Shown here: positions 9,124 to 16,530 of the stretch, one piece after another | Numbering within the stretch: position 1 is the stretch's first letter | Layout of the letters: each line of letters opens with the position of its first letter | DNA from: Chitinophaga filiformis | Lineage (GTDB): Bacteria; Bacteroidota; Bacteroidia; Chitinophagales; Chitinophagaceae | DNA length: 64,000 nucleotides | NCBI RefSeq assembly: GCF_023100805.1 | Contig: NZ_CP095855.1 | Coordinates: 4,133,001-4,197,000 of the forward strand | Direction of reading: 5' to 3' | Position numbers and translations under genes: made by a program | Notes under the pieces: model-generated | Told to the model about the DNA's origin: nothing | Seen by the model: the letters and a program-made list of their open reading frames with translations, nothing else | Databases searched by the model: none

Positions 9124-9155
9124 AAGGGCCGCCATTTGTGCGGCCTTTGTCTTTT
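9124..9155. terminator. Intrinsic terminator shared by convergent genes
   Basis: GGCCGC-CATTTGT-GCGGCC is flanked by AAG on the left and CTTTGTCTTTT on the right. It lies 24 bp after the peptidase stop and 15 bp past the end of the convergent exporter gene, and can serve both directions. Confidence 0.75.
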
Positions 9156-9169
9156 GTATGTGGGATAAC

Positions 9170-11359
9170 TCACACACCCAGTTCCAGCTGGTTCTTTACC
9201 AGCTCAAAATACTTCCCGCGGTTCTTTGTCAACCCGGCATGTGAACCTACCTCCACAATCTCGCCTTTTTCCAGCACCACGATCTGCGCGGCATTCTTTA
9301 CGGTACTCAGGCGGTGTGCAATGACCACCACTGTTTTCCCTTCGAAGAAACGTTCCAGGTTGTCCATGATCGCCCTTTCATTGTTGGAGTCGAGTGCATT
9401 GGTAGCTTCATCGAAAAAGATGATCCGGGGATTGTTATACACTGCCCGTGCAATGAATAGGCGCTGCTTTTGTCCGCCACTCAGTTCTACGCCAATACTG
9501 CCAAGTAATGTATTGTGCTGCTGCGGCAGGGAGTCGACAAATTCATCAAGACAGGCAATCTGCAGCGCCCTGCGCACCTTTGTGACATCAATATCCCTGT
9601 CTGTCATCGCGATATTTTGCGCAATGGAAGCACTGTAAATGTAACCGTCCTGCATCACTACACCACATTGCCTTCTGAGATCGTCGGTGTTGATCTTTTG
9701 CAGGTCGATGTCGTCGACCCGTATATGCCCATGCTGAGGGGCATAAAAGCCCAGGAGAAGCTTCATCAGGGTGGTCTTGCCGCTGCCGCTGGTGCCTACT
9801 ATGGCAGTGATCTTCCCTTTGGGAATAGAGAGATTGATATTGCGGAGCACATAGTTATTGTGAACGCCTGCATATTTGAAGGAAAGGTCGGTTATTTCAA
9901 ATCCTTCACTGAACCCTGGAGGGAAGTTCAATTTTTCTTCATCGTTTTCGTTGGCCTTTAGCTGTATCTCATTCAGCCTTTCGAATGAAGTCCTGGCATC
10001 CTGATAGTCCTGGAAGAAGTTCATTACCTCCTGCAATGGAATGGTCAGTTGTCCGATGATGTAGCTAATACTGAGCATCACACCGAAAGATATTTTATCG
10101 TTGATCACCCAGTAAGCGCAGAGGAAAGTAATAAAGATGTTCTTCAGCTGGTTGATCGTGTTGATCCCGTTCTGTTGAAGATGGGATAATTTAAGATTGC
10201 CCAGCTTGAATTCATACAGTTTGTTTTGCAACTCGCTCCATTGAGATACCCTGACAGCCTGTGCATTATTTAGTTTGATCTCCGTCATGCCTGAAATAAG
10301 ATCGTTCAGATAGTGGCGCTCTTCAATGGCCAGCCCGAAACGGCGGTAATCCAGTTCCTTCCGCTTGCCAAGGAACAGGAAGAACCAGGTAAAAGAAAGG
10401 AAGGTGAAAGCGATAAAACTGAACACAATGTATTTGTCAAAGAACAGCATCTGCACTACATACGAGATCAGCAGCGCTGCTGAGAAGATAAAGGTCACCA
10501 GTTTTGTAGAAAGGAAGGTTTCTACTCTTTCATGGTCGTCTATACGCTGATAGATATCCGCATGATTCTTTGTATCGAAAAATGATACAGGCAGCCGCAG
10601 CAGCTTGACAAGGAACTCGGAGATAATGCTGATACTCAGCTTTGTGCTGAGCTTTGCCTGGATCAGGTTCCTGATATAATTGGTGAACGTAAGGCTGCCG
10701 AACAACATGAACTGGAACAGGAGCATCTTCCAGATAATATGAATGTTTTTTTCCTGTACGCCATGATCCGTCATGTACTGTATCGTTCTGGGGATCAGTA
10801 GTGAGAGGAGACTGGCTACCAAAATGATCAGGAACAGGATAGCCGTTTTTGCCGCATGGGGTTTCATGAATTGCAGGAACTGCCGGGAGATATTCCTGGT
10901 ATGAGCCGGGGTGCTCACCGTATTATTCTTCCCTTCCGGATCAGGTTCTACGAAAAGGGCAATGCCTTTTTCCCCTCTGCCCAGCCAGGACTGTATAAAT
11001 TCCTCACGCGATAGTGTAGCGAGGCCATACCCGGGATCGGCAACGGTGTATCTCCCGTCCCTGATGGCATAAAGTACCACGTAGTGGTTTTCGCGCCAGT
11101 GTAAGATGCAGGGGAAGGGTTGGGATGCATTCAGGTATTCGTCTGTCGTTTTCAGCACCAGGGCTTTTAAACCGGTTTGTTCAGCAGCGAAGACAATATC
11201 GCCGATATTGGTGCCGAGCCGTGAGGTATTGCACCAGTCGCGCAGCACAAATATATTCGTCTCAATACGGTAGTACTCAGCGATCATTTTTAAACAGGCA
11301 GGTCCGCAGTCCATCGAATCCAGCTGTTTCTGAAAGGGGTAATGTTTAAAGTTCAGCAT
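9170..11359 (-). CDS. Peptidase-containing ABC transporter (C39) for RiPP export
   Basis: This 729-aa half-transporter cuts double-glycine leaders and exports the product. The N-terminal C39 peptidase shows the catalytic Cys18 in MDCGPACLKM, His92 in NHYVVLY and Asp108 in VADPGYGL. Six hydrophobic segments follow (about residues 160-440). The ATPase domain has Walker A GTSGSGKTT, signature LSGGQKQRLFIARA, Walker B IIFFDEATNALD and the switch His in IAHRLSTV. It is the last gene of the minus-strand operon and overlaps the upstream paralog by 7 bp. Its leader-cleavage specificity fits the Gly37-Gly38 of the small precursor at 16188-16397. No HlyD-type adaptor gene is present in the cluster, which is unusual for such exporters in Gram-negative bacteria. 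Confidence 0.95.
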   Translation of the reverse strand: MLNFKHYPFQKQLDSMDCGPACLKMIAEYYRIETNIFVLRDWCNTSRLGTNIGDIVFAAEQTGLKALVLKTTDEYLNASQPFPCILHWRENHYVVLYAIRDGRYTVADPGYGLATLSREEFIQSWLGRGEKGIALFVEPDPEGKNNTVSTPAHTRNISRQFLQFMKPHAAKTAILFLIILVASLLSLLIPRTIQYMTDHGVQEKNIHIIWKMLLFQFMLFGSLTFTNYIRNLIQAKLSTKLSISIISEFLVKLLRLPVSFFDTKNHADIYQRIDDHERVETFLSTKLVTFIFSAALLISYVVQMLFFDKYIVFSFIAFTFLSFTWFFLFLGKRKELDYRRFGLAIEERHYLNDLISGMTEIKLNNAQAVRVSQWSELQNKLYEFKLGNLKLSHLQQNGINTINQLKNIFITFLCAYWVINDKISFGVMLSISYIIGQLTIPLQEVMNFFQDYQDARTSFERLNEIQLKANENDEEKLNFPPGFSEGFEITDLSFKYAGVHNNYVLRNINLSIPKGKITAIVGTSGSGKTTLMKLLLGFYAPQHGHIRVDDIDLQKINTDDLRRQCGVVMQDGYIYSASIAQNIAMTDRDIDVTKVRRALQIACLDEFVDSLPQQHNTLLGSIGVELSGGQKQRLFIARAVYNNPRIIFFDEATNALDSNNERAIMDNLERFFEGKTVVVIAHRLSTVKNAAQIVVLEKGEIVEVGSHAGLTKNRGKYFELVKNQLELGV

Positions 11360-12231
11360 CTGAATGTTCCAAAATAAACCATGTTGATATCTAAGGCCGT
11401 ATTCCCTAAGGTGGAGCCGTCATGAAAACAGTTATCAGTCGGCGCAATGTAAAACTGGTAAGGCTGTTGAATGAATTTAATGACGGGGTAGTCGGGGAAA
11501 TGTTTGAAGAAGTGCGCAGATACATTGTAGATGTTCACCTGCTGCTCTTTCACGTCAATCTTTTCCGATAGCATATTGAGTGCCTGGATCATTGTCAGGT
11601 TCACAAAGTAGAAGATCCGCGATTGATTGCCGAGGTTAATGGTAATGCGGTTGCCTGCCTTATGGGTGGTGTGCAGGGTCATAAACTGTGTACCATCATT
11701 ATGCAGTCCTATATACCTTTTCTCGGGAACAGTAAAGTTTTCCCTTAGTCGCGTAATATCGCAGGCTACCATTTCAAGGTTGGGCAGATTGGCGGCTATG
11801 CAGTGAAAATGGAAAGGCTTATTGTCTGCAACTGTGCTCAGGAATTCCTGCATCTTTGTATTGAGCTGTTGGACGGTTTCCGGATGATCCCTGAACTTTT
11901 GCATCACTTCCTCCCTGTTTTTCGACTGCTCCAGCCCCAGCCGCCGGATAATGTACTGGAGCTCTGCCGGAATATAACCGGTAAATATTGTATTGTGGTC
12001 CTTACGGTCCGTTTTAGCGCGGATGATGGCAGATTCCTGCGTGTTCATTTTCCGCCAGTCCTTCTTCGGCAGATAGGCGTCCTCTTCAAACAGCGGAGTA
12101 AAATGCCAGTCCTGGAAGTCTACCTTCGCCAGGGTCTGCTCTTTATAAGATGAGGTGCCCGAGTTGATAAAAACGGCATCATATCCTTCCGGTAAGAGGC
12201 TGTATAATCTTATGCCTTGTTTCAGACGCAT
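11353..12231 (-). CDS. RiPP-cluster paralog A: putative 2OG-Fe(II)-oxygenase-like protein
   Basis: First to be read by its position next to the exporter, this 292-aa cytoplasmic protein is one of four tandem paralogs. The N-terminus MRLKQGIRLYSLLPEGYDA is shared by the family. The C-terminal half holds the conserved blocks YIGLHNDGT (His177, Asp179), AGNRITINLG, HFPDYPVIK and QPYQFYIAPTDNCFHDGSTL (His270), ending VYFGTF. An H-x-D pair followed about 90 residues later by a His, inside a strand-rich C-terminal domain, is how Fe(II)/2-oxoglutarate oxygenases bind iron. The Arg that usually binds 2-oxoglutarate about 10 residues after the second His is not evident. Its start lies 3 bp after the stop of paralog B. 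Oxygenase function is inference; such enzymes occur in some cyclophane RiPP clusters. Confidence 0.7.
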   Translation of the reverse strand: MRLKQGIRLYSLLPEGYDAVFINSGTSSYKEQTLAKVDFQDWHFTPLFEEDAYLPKKDWRKMNTQESAIIRAKTDRKDHNTIFTGYIPAELQYIIRRLGLEQSKNREEVMQKFRDHPETVQQLNTKMQEFLSTVADNKPFHFHCIAANLPNLEMVACDITRLRENFTVPEKRYIGLHNDGTQFMTLHTTHKAGNRITINLGNQSRIFYFVNLTMIQALNMLSEKIDVKEQQVNIYNVSAHFFKHFPDYPVIKFIQQPYQFYIAPTDNCFHDGSTLGNTALDINMVYFGTFRC

Positions 12232-12234
12232 ACA

Positions 12235-13116
12235 TTAATATTGAAAGTTGCCAAAATAAACCATAGTGACATCCAGCGTAGAGCTGCCCAGTGTTGAGCC
12301 ATCATGGAAACAGTTATCGGTTGGAGCAATATAGAACTGGTAAGGTTGCTGACGGATCTTTAAAACCGGATAATCGGGGTAATGCTGGAAGAAGAAGCGG
12401 CCAATATTAGCGATGTTGACATTGTGCTCCACTATATCTATTTTCTTCTTCAGCATGTTGATAGCCTGTACCATAGAGAGGTTTACAAACAGGAATGACC
12501 TGCTTTCCTCTCCGATATTGATGGAGATCCTGTTGCCGGCTTTATTGGCAGTATAGATGGTCATATCTTTTGTACCATCATTGTGCATGCCCATATACCT
12601 GATATCCTGCGGTTTGTAGCCCGCCGGCAGTTTGGTGGTATTACAGGCCACCAGCTCAATATTGGGGAAGTTGATGCCGATACAATGGAATTTGAACGGC
12701 TGTTTATTGGCCAGTGGTTGTAAGAATGCATTGAGCTGTTCACTGAGCGCTTTGGTCTTTTCCGGGCTTGCCGCCAGTTTTTCCATTACTTCATCCCTGT
12801 TCGCAGCTCCGGCTAAAGAGAGCGACTGGAATTGTTCTTTGAGCTTTCCCGGAATATCGCCCAGGTAGACGGTATTGTAATCATTACGGCGACCGTTTGC
12901 CTGCAGGCACCTGATCTCCGCATCATTCAATGCCCGCCAGTCCCTTTTGATGACATACGCGTCATCATTATATCGGGGTACATAGTTAAAGCCCTGGAAG
13001 CTGACAGCTGGCGCTGTTTGTGTCGCATGGTGAACTGTTCCTGAATTGATGCTGATGGCATCATAGTTTTCAGGCAGCTGGTTATAGATAGTGATCCCTT
13101 TTTTTAATTGTGTCAT
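12235..13116 (-). CDS. RiPP-cluster paralog B: putative 2OG-Fe(II)-oxygenase-like protein
   Basis: This 293-aa protein is the closest in layout to paralog A. The start at 13116 gives MTQLKKGITIYNQLPENYDA, matching the other three N-termini; an upstream in-frame Met at 13152 would overlap the preceding gene and adds unrelated residues. The putative iron set is His178/Asp180 in MGMHNDGT and His271 in TDNCFHDGSTLG. Other family blocks are AGNRISINIG, FFFQHYPDYPVLKI and VYFGNF. The middle region (residues about 85-140) is predicted helical and is the most divergent part among paralogs, so it may contact the substrate (inference). It sits 23 bp after paralog C in the same operon. It has no signal peptide, so it would act on the precursor before export. 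Confidence 0.7.
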   Translation of the reverse strand: MTQLKKGITIYNQLPENYDAISINSGTVHHATQTAPAVSFQGFNYVPRYNDDAYVIKRDWRALNDAEIRCLQANGRRNDYNTVYLGDIPGKLKEQFQSLSLAGAANRDEVMEKLAASPEKTKALSEQLNAFLQPLANKQPFKFHCIGINFPNIELVACNTTKLPAGYKPQDIRYMGMHNDGTKDMTIYTANKAGNRISINIGEESRSFLFVNLSMVQAINMLKKKIDIVEHNVNIANIGRFFFQHYPDYPVLKIRQQPYQFYIAPTDNCFHDGSTLGSSTLDVTMVYFGNFQY

Positions 13117-13139
13117 GTTTAACAGGTTTGAAGGGTGTG

Positions 13140-14024
13140 TCAGGGCTGGCAACGGAACATGCCGAAATAGACCAGGATGATGTCCAGCGACTTCATGCCC
13201 AGCGTGGATCCGTCATGGAAACAATTATCCGTCGGGGCAATGTAGTACTGGTATGGATGCTGTGTGATCTTCACCACGGGATAATCAGGGAAATATCTGA
13301 AGAAATATTCCGCAATGTTGATGATGTCTATCTTATGATTGTTCACATCCATTACCTGCTTCAGCTTATTCAGCGCCTGTACCATAGTGAGGTTCAGGAA
13401 GAGGAAGGAGCGGGGTTCTGCACCAAGATTGATCGTCAGCCTGTTCCCGAGTTTATGCAACTGGTAGGGAGACACATACGCCGTACCATCGTTATGGATG
13501 CCCATATACTTCTTATCCTGCTCCTTGTAACCTGCCGGCATGACGGTAGTGTCGCAGGCTGTTACTTCAAGATCGGGCAGATTGGTGCCAAGGTAATGGA
13601 ACCTGAATGGATACCCATTGGATTTGCCCTGGAGGAACTGATCAGTCAATCTGTTGATTTCGGTAGTCAGCGCGGGATTGTCCCTGAATGCTGCAAAGAC
13701 ATCCTCCCTGTTTCTGCACTGCTCCAGGTGCAACTGTTCGAACAGCGATCGCAGGTCGTCCGGGATATCTCCCAGGCAGATCGTTTTGCCAATATCATGT
13801 TTACCCACGGGCTTTAGTATATTTATTTCTGTACTGTCCAGCGGCCGCCAGTTCCGCTTTGGCAGGAATGCGCCTTCTTCAAAGTCAGGCACGAAGGAAA
13901 GCCCTTCGTAATTGACCGCCTGTTTGTCCTGGCCGGCATGATGTAATACTCCTGTGTTGATGGAAACAGCACGATACCCATCAGCGGTCTGGCTATGTAA
14001 GCGTATGCCTTTGATCATTTTCAT
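13140..14024 (-). CDS. RiPP-cluster paralog C: putative 2OG-Fe(II)-oxygenase-like protein
   Basis: This 294-aa member begins MKMIKGIRLHSQTADGYRA. It has the same C-terminal blocks as A and B: MGIHNDGT (His177, Asp179), LGNRLTINLG, YFPDYPVVKI and YIAPTDNCFHDGSTLG (His270), then VYFGMFRCQP. A Met at residue 3 is an alternative start. The gene begins 3 bp after the stop of paralog D and ends 23 bp before paralog B. Spacing between the H-x-D pair and the second His (91 residues from Asp to His) is the same in A, B and C, which argues for a conserved fold and active site. The high divergence elsewhere indicates old duplications rather than a recent array. Confidence 0.7.
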   Translation of the reverse strand: MKMIKGIRLHSQTADGYRAVSINTGVLHHAGQDKQAVNYEGLSFVPDFEEGAFLPKRNWRPLDSTEINILKPVGKHDIGKTICLGDIPDDLRSLFEQLHLEQCRNREDVFAAFRDNPALTTEINRLTDQFLQGKSNGYPFRFHYLGTNLPDLEVTACDTTVMPAGYKEQDKKYMGIHNDGTAYVSPYQLHKLGNRLTINLGAEPRSFLFLNLTMVQALNKLKQVMDVNNHKIDIINIAEYFFRYFPDYPVVKITQHPYQYYIAPTDNCFHDGSTLGMKSLDIILVYFGMFRCQP

Positions 14025-14027
14025 ACA

Positions 14028-14870
14028 CTAGTTGTTTAGGCTTACCTTGTCAAAAATGCCCGTGTAAACGATGGTTACATCTATTTCCCTGTTACCCAGT
14101 GTAGTGGCATCATGAAAGAAATTGTCCGTGGGCGCTATGTAATATTGATAAGGTTTGATCTCAATTTTAAGAGCCGGATAATCTGAATAGTGCTGAAAGA
14201 AATAATAGGCGATATTGTCGGGGTTCACTTCAGACACATCCATCTTTTCTCTCAACATATTTACCACCTGCCGCATAGAAAGGTTAATGAAAGCCAGCCA
14301 GCGGTTCTCTTTACTCAGGTTAATGGAAATGCGGTTGCCCGACCTATAGGCAGTATGTGGTGTAAAACGTTTACTCTGGTCGATATGTAAGCCGATATAG
14401 ATGAACTGTTCATCAATATAATGACAGGTGATGGTTTCACGGTTAGGCATTGCCCTTGTAATACGGTGAAACTTATAATTCCTGCTGGCAGACAATGGGC
14501 GCAGGAATGCTTCCAGTTCTTCTGTTATCTGCTTTACGATGCTTTCATTCTCTTTGAGCGCCGGGTACACTTTGTCCAGTTCCTTCACCTGGTCAAGGCC
14601 AAGTGTTGCGAAAGAGCGCCTGAGCGTTTCCGGTATTTCTCCCACGTAGATGCTTTTGCTGAAATCTGTGCCGGCAGCAGTATTGCTTACTAATAATTTT
14701 GATTCGGCCGGCTGCAGATGTCTCCATTCATGTCTGGGAATATATGAGCCGGGATGGTAATAAAGCCCGGTGTCTGCTGTGGCAGGGATGGTGCCGGCGT
14801 TAATATACAACTGGTCATTAATGCCGGGCAGCTTGCTGTACAAGCCGATTCCTTTTTTTAGCTCCATCAT
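14028..14870 (-). CDS. RiPP-cluster paralog D (most divergent): putative 2OG-Fe(II)-oxygenase-like protein
   Basis: At 280 aa this is the shortest and most divergent paralog and the first read after the radical SAM gene. Its ATG at 14870 overlaps the radical SAM stop (ATGA), implying coupled translation. The N-terminus MMELKKGIGLYSKLPG fits the family. The putative iron set persists as His162/Asp164 in YIGLHIDQS and His253 in YIAPTDNFFHDATTLG, although Asn-Asp-Gly-Thr and Cys of the other paralogs are changed. SGNRISINLS and FFQHYSDYPALKI are also kept. The C-terminus runs on as DKVSLNN. Retention of just these His/Asp residues in the outlier supports their being functional. It may act at a different site on the peptide (inference). 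Confidence 0.68.
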   Translation of the reverse strand: MMELKKGIGLYSKLPGINDQLYINAGTIPATADTGLYYHPGSYIPRHEWRHLQPAESKLLVSNTAAGTDFSKSIYVGEIPETLRRSFATLGLDQVKELDKVYPALKENESIVKQITEELEAFLRPLSASRNYKFHRITRAMPNRETITCHYIDEQFIYIGLHIDQSKRFTPHTAYRSGNRISINLSKENRWLAFINLSMRQVVNMLREKMDVSEVNPDNIAYYFFQHYSDYPALKIEIKPYQYYIAPTDNFFHDATTLGNREIDVTIVYTGIFDKVSLNN

Positions 14871-16120
14871 GATAGTTGTTTAAATGAAGTTAATTTTTGT
14901 TGTACGTGCTTGTCAATCCTGTTGAGGGCAGGTCTTTTCAGCTCTTCCATTACTTCTTCGTAAGACATCTTCTCAACACCTATCTGTTCAACCGTTTCAT
15001 GCGGAAGGCTTTCCAGAATATCGTTCTGCAGGAAACTGACCAGGCGGATAATATCTTTGCAGTAAATAGTGGGATTATCAAAGCCATTGGCCTCCGAAAA
15101 CCTGTTGCCCAGGAAGCCGCCACCACAGATGTCGTAAACAGGGCAGTTCAGGCATTGCTCGCAAACCATTTCATGGGAGTTGTAGAAGAGCTCAAAAACA
15201 TCGTCTCCGAAAAGATCTTCTATCTTTCCTGTATGTACATTGATATTGTTCCTTGTGATGCCCTCATAACAAGCCCTTAATGAATCAACCACCTCTATTC
15301 CGCCGTTGGTCTCTATGACGGCAACGCCATTGGTTTTCTTTCCTATGGCCTGGTTACCGATATGCTCATTGCCCATCAGCAGGGCGATGAGGTTCTCAAA
15401 AAGCCGGATGGCTGGTCTGCTCTTATCCTTTTTCCATAATACGAACAATGCGATGAGCCAGTCTGCATAAGGCGTATATTCTTCTTCGGATACTCTTTTA
15501 AGGTCAAATCCTCCCGGTAATTTGCTGTGATGACCATCGGGAAATAGAAGGTTCAGGTTCCTTACGCCCAGCTGTTTGATCTCCTCGTAAAATTCGGCGG
15601 GCGGTATATCCACGTTCAGGACCATCAGTATGCCGGTAAGGCCATTGTCTTTTCCCAGCCTCACAGCTTTTGCTACTTCTTCGTAGGAACCTTTCCCGTT
15701 ATGAAATACCCTGTAACGGTCATGTTGTTGCCGCGGACCATCAAAGCTGATCCCTATCTTCACCTGGTACTCATTAAAGAAATGATACCAGTCGCTGTCC
15801 AGCTGTACGCCATTGGTTTGAATGGTATAGGAGAATTCGATATCAGGGCAGGTGCTGGTAAAGATCTCAATGCTTTCGCGGAAAAATTCTTTACTCAGCA
15901 GCAGGGGTTCACCTCCATGGAAGACGATCTGTACAAACCTTATATCTGCAGCGCTGCAGTATGACCGTAATCTGTCTGCCAGCGCGCTGATAGTATCGAT
16001 AGACATGAACTTAGGCTGGTTCATATAGGTCTTGTCGCCCAGGTTATACATGTAACAGTACGAACAGTTGAGATTACACCGGCTGGCAATTTTGAGCACG
16101 AATGAGCTTATCTTTTTCAT
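14867..16120 (-). CDS. Radical SAM/SPASM peptide maturase, cyclophane-forming type
   Basis: This 417-aa enzyme should bind one AdoMet-cleaving [4Fe-4S] cluster at Cys15, Cys19 and Cys22 (CNLNCSYCYMYNLGDKTY) and auxiliary clusters in a C-terminal SPASM domain: Cys284, Cys320, Cys323, Cys326, Cys332 and Cys354, in MVCEQCLNCPVYDICGGG and NGFDNPTIYC. FHGGEPLL is the GGEP motif. The opening around CYMYNLGD plus the CGGG...NGFDNP ending is what I know from FxsB/GrrM/XyeB-like maturases, which join an aromatic ring to the beta-carbon two residues on. It lies 67 bp after the precursor, separated by a perfect hairpin, and overlaps paralog D. The fold is certain; the cyclophane chemistry is inferred from the subfamily. 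Confidence 0.9.
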   Translation of the reverse strand: MKKISSFVLKIASRCNLNCSYCYMYNLGDKTYMNQPKFMSIDTISALADRLRSYCSAADIRFVQIVFHGGEPLLLSKEFFRESIEIFTSTCPDIEFSYTIQTNGVQLDSDWYHFFNEYQVKIGISFDGPRQQHDRYRVFHNGKGSYEEVAKAVRLGKDNGLTGILMVLNVDIPPAEFYEEIKQLGVRNLNLLFPDGHHSKLPGGFDLKRVSEEEYTPYADWLIALFVLWKKDKSRPAIRLFENLIALLMGNEHIGNQAIGKKTNGVAVIETNGGIEVVDSLRACYEGITRNNINVHTGKIEDLFGDDVFELFYNSHEMVCEQCLNCPVYDICGGGFLGNRFSEANGFDNPTIYCKDIIRLVSFLQNDILESLPHETVEQIGVEKMSYEEVMEELKRPALNRIDKHVQQKLTSFKQLS

Positions 16121-16143
16121 AGTAGAAACGGGGTTGAGTATAG

Positions 16144-16175
16144 ATAGCCAATCTATCTGCTGATAGATTGGCTAT
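16144..16175 (-). promoter_or_regulatory. Intercistronic hairpin between precursor and maturase genes
   Basis: A perfect 14-bp inverted repeat (16144-16157 and 16162-16175, arm ATAGCCAATCTATC) with a 4-nt loop fills the 67-bp gap between the precursor stop and the radical SAM start. On the minus strand no U-run follows, so it is more likely a partial attenuator or an RNA 3'-end stabiliser. Either would give more precursor than enzyme, a common arrangement in peptide natural-product operons (inference). Confidence 0.7.
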
Positions 16176-16187
16176 ACTGCCGGTTAA

Positions 16188-16397
16188 TTAACCAATTGCC
16201 TGTAAGAAAGTATCGTGCTTATCGTAAGCAGATGCTCTTGAACGCAGATTGCTAACGGCAACAACAGGACAGTCAGCGCCTACGCCACCAAAAATAGCTT
16301 TGTAGAGGTCAAGCTGCTCGTTCTGTGAAGACTTCAGTGCTTCATCAATGATACTTTTCTGTTCGGGTTGTGGTGCGATCCTGGTTTTTTTCTTCAT
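16188..16397 (-). CDS. RiPP precursor peptide with double-glycine leader
   Basis: This 69-aa gene is the likely substrate of the cluster. Residues 1-38 form a polar, helix-prone leader ending in NEQLDLYKAIFGG, matching the Leu/Ile-rich pattern before Gly-Gly that C39 exporters cut. The predicted core (39-69) starts VGADCPVV and ends SAYDKHDTFLQAIG. It contains one Cys (43) and three aromatic-type residues, Tyr58, His61 and Phe64, spaced exactly three apart: YDK, HDT, FLQ. Each triplet fits the aromatic-X-X pattern crosslinked by three-residue-cyclophane maturases (inference). The gene is first in the minus-strand operon, 67 bp before the radical SAM gene. The ATG at 16397 begins MKKKTRIAPQ. 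No second precursor was found. Product activity is unknown. Confidence 0.85.
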   Translation of the reverse strand: MKKKTRIAPQPEQKSIIDEALKSSQNEQLDLYKAIFGGVGADCPVVAVSNLRSRASAYDKHDTFLQAIG

Positions 16398-16530
16398 AAA
16401 ATTTCAGGTTTAAAGAATAAAAAAATTGTGCCATCGGTAAGGACATGGCAATTGCCCTTTCATTTATCGGGATTGAAATGAAACTAAAGAAACGCCTGTA
16501 ACAGCAGATGGATTCAGGGGTGTTGGTTAA

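Noticed and set aside
13110-13817. 235-codon plus-strand frame
   Set aside because: It is antisense to paralog C, whose conserved blocks show the minus strand is coding.
16398-16530. Second precursor peptide or clear promoter upstream of the RiPP precursor
   Set aside because: No double-glycine frame was found in the gap, and no exact TAnnTTTG box; only TTAGTTTC, a partial match, is present.
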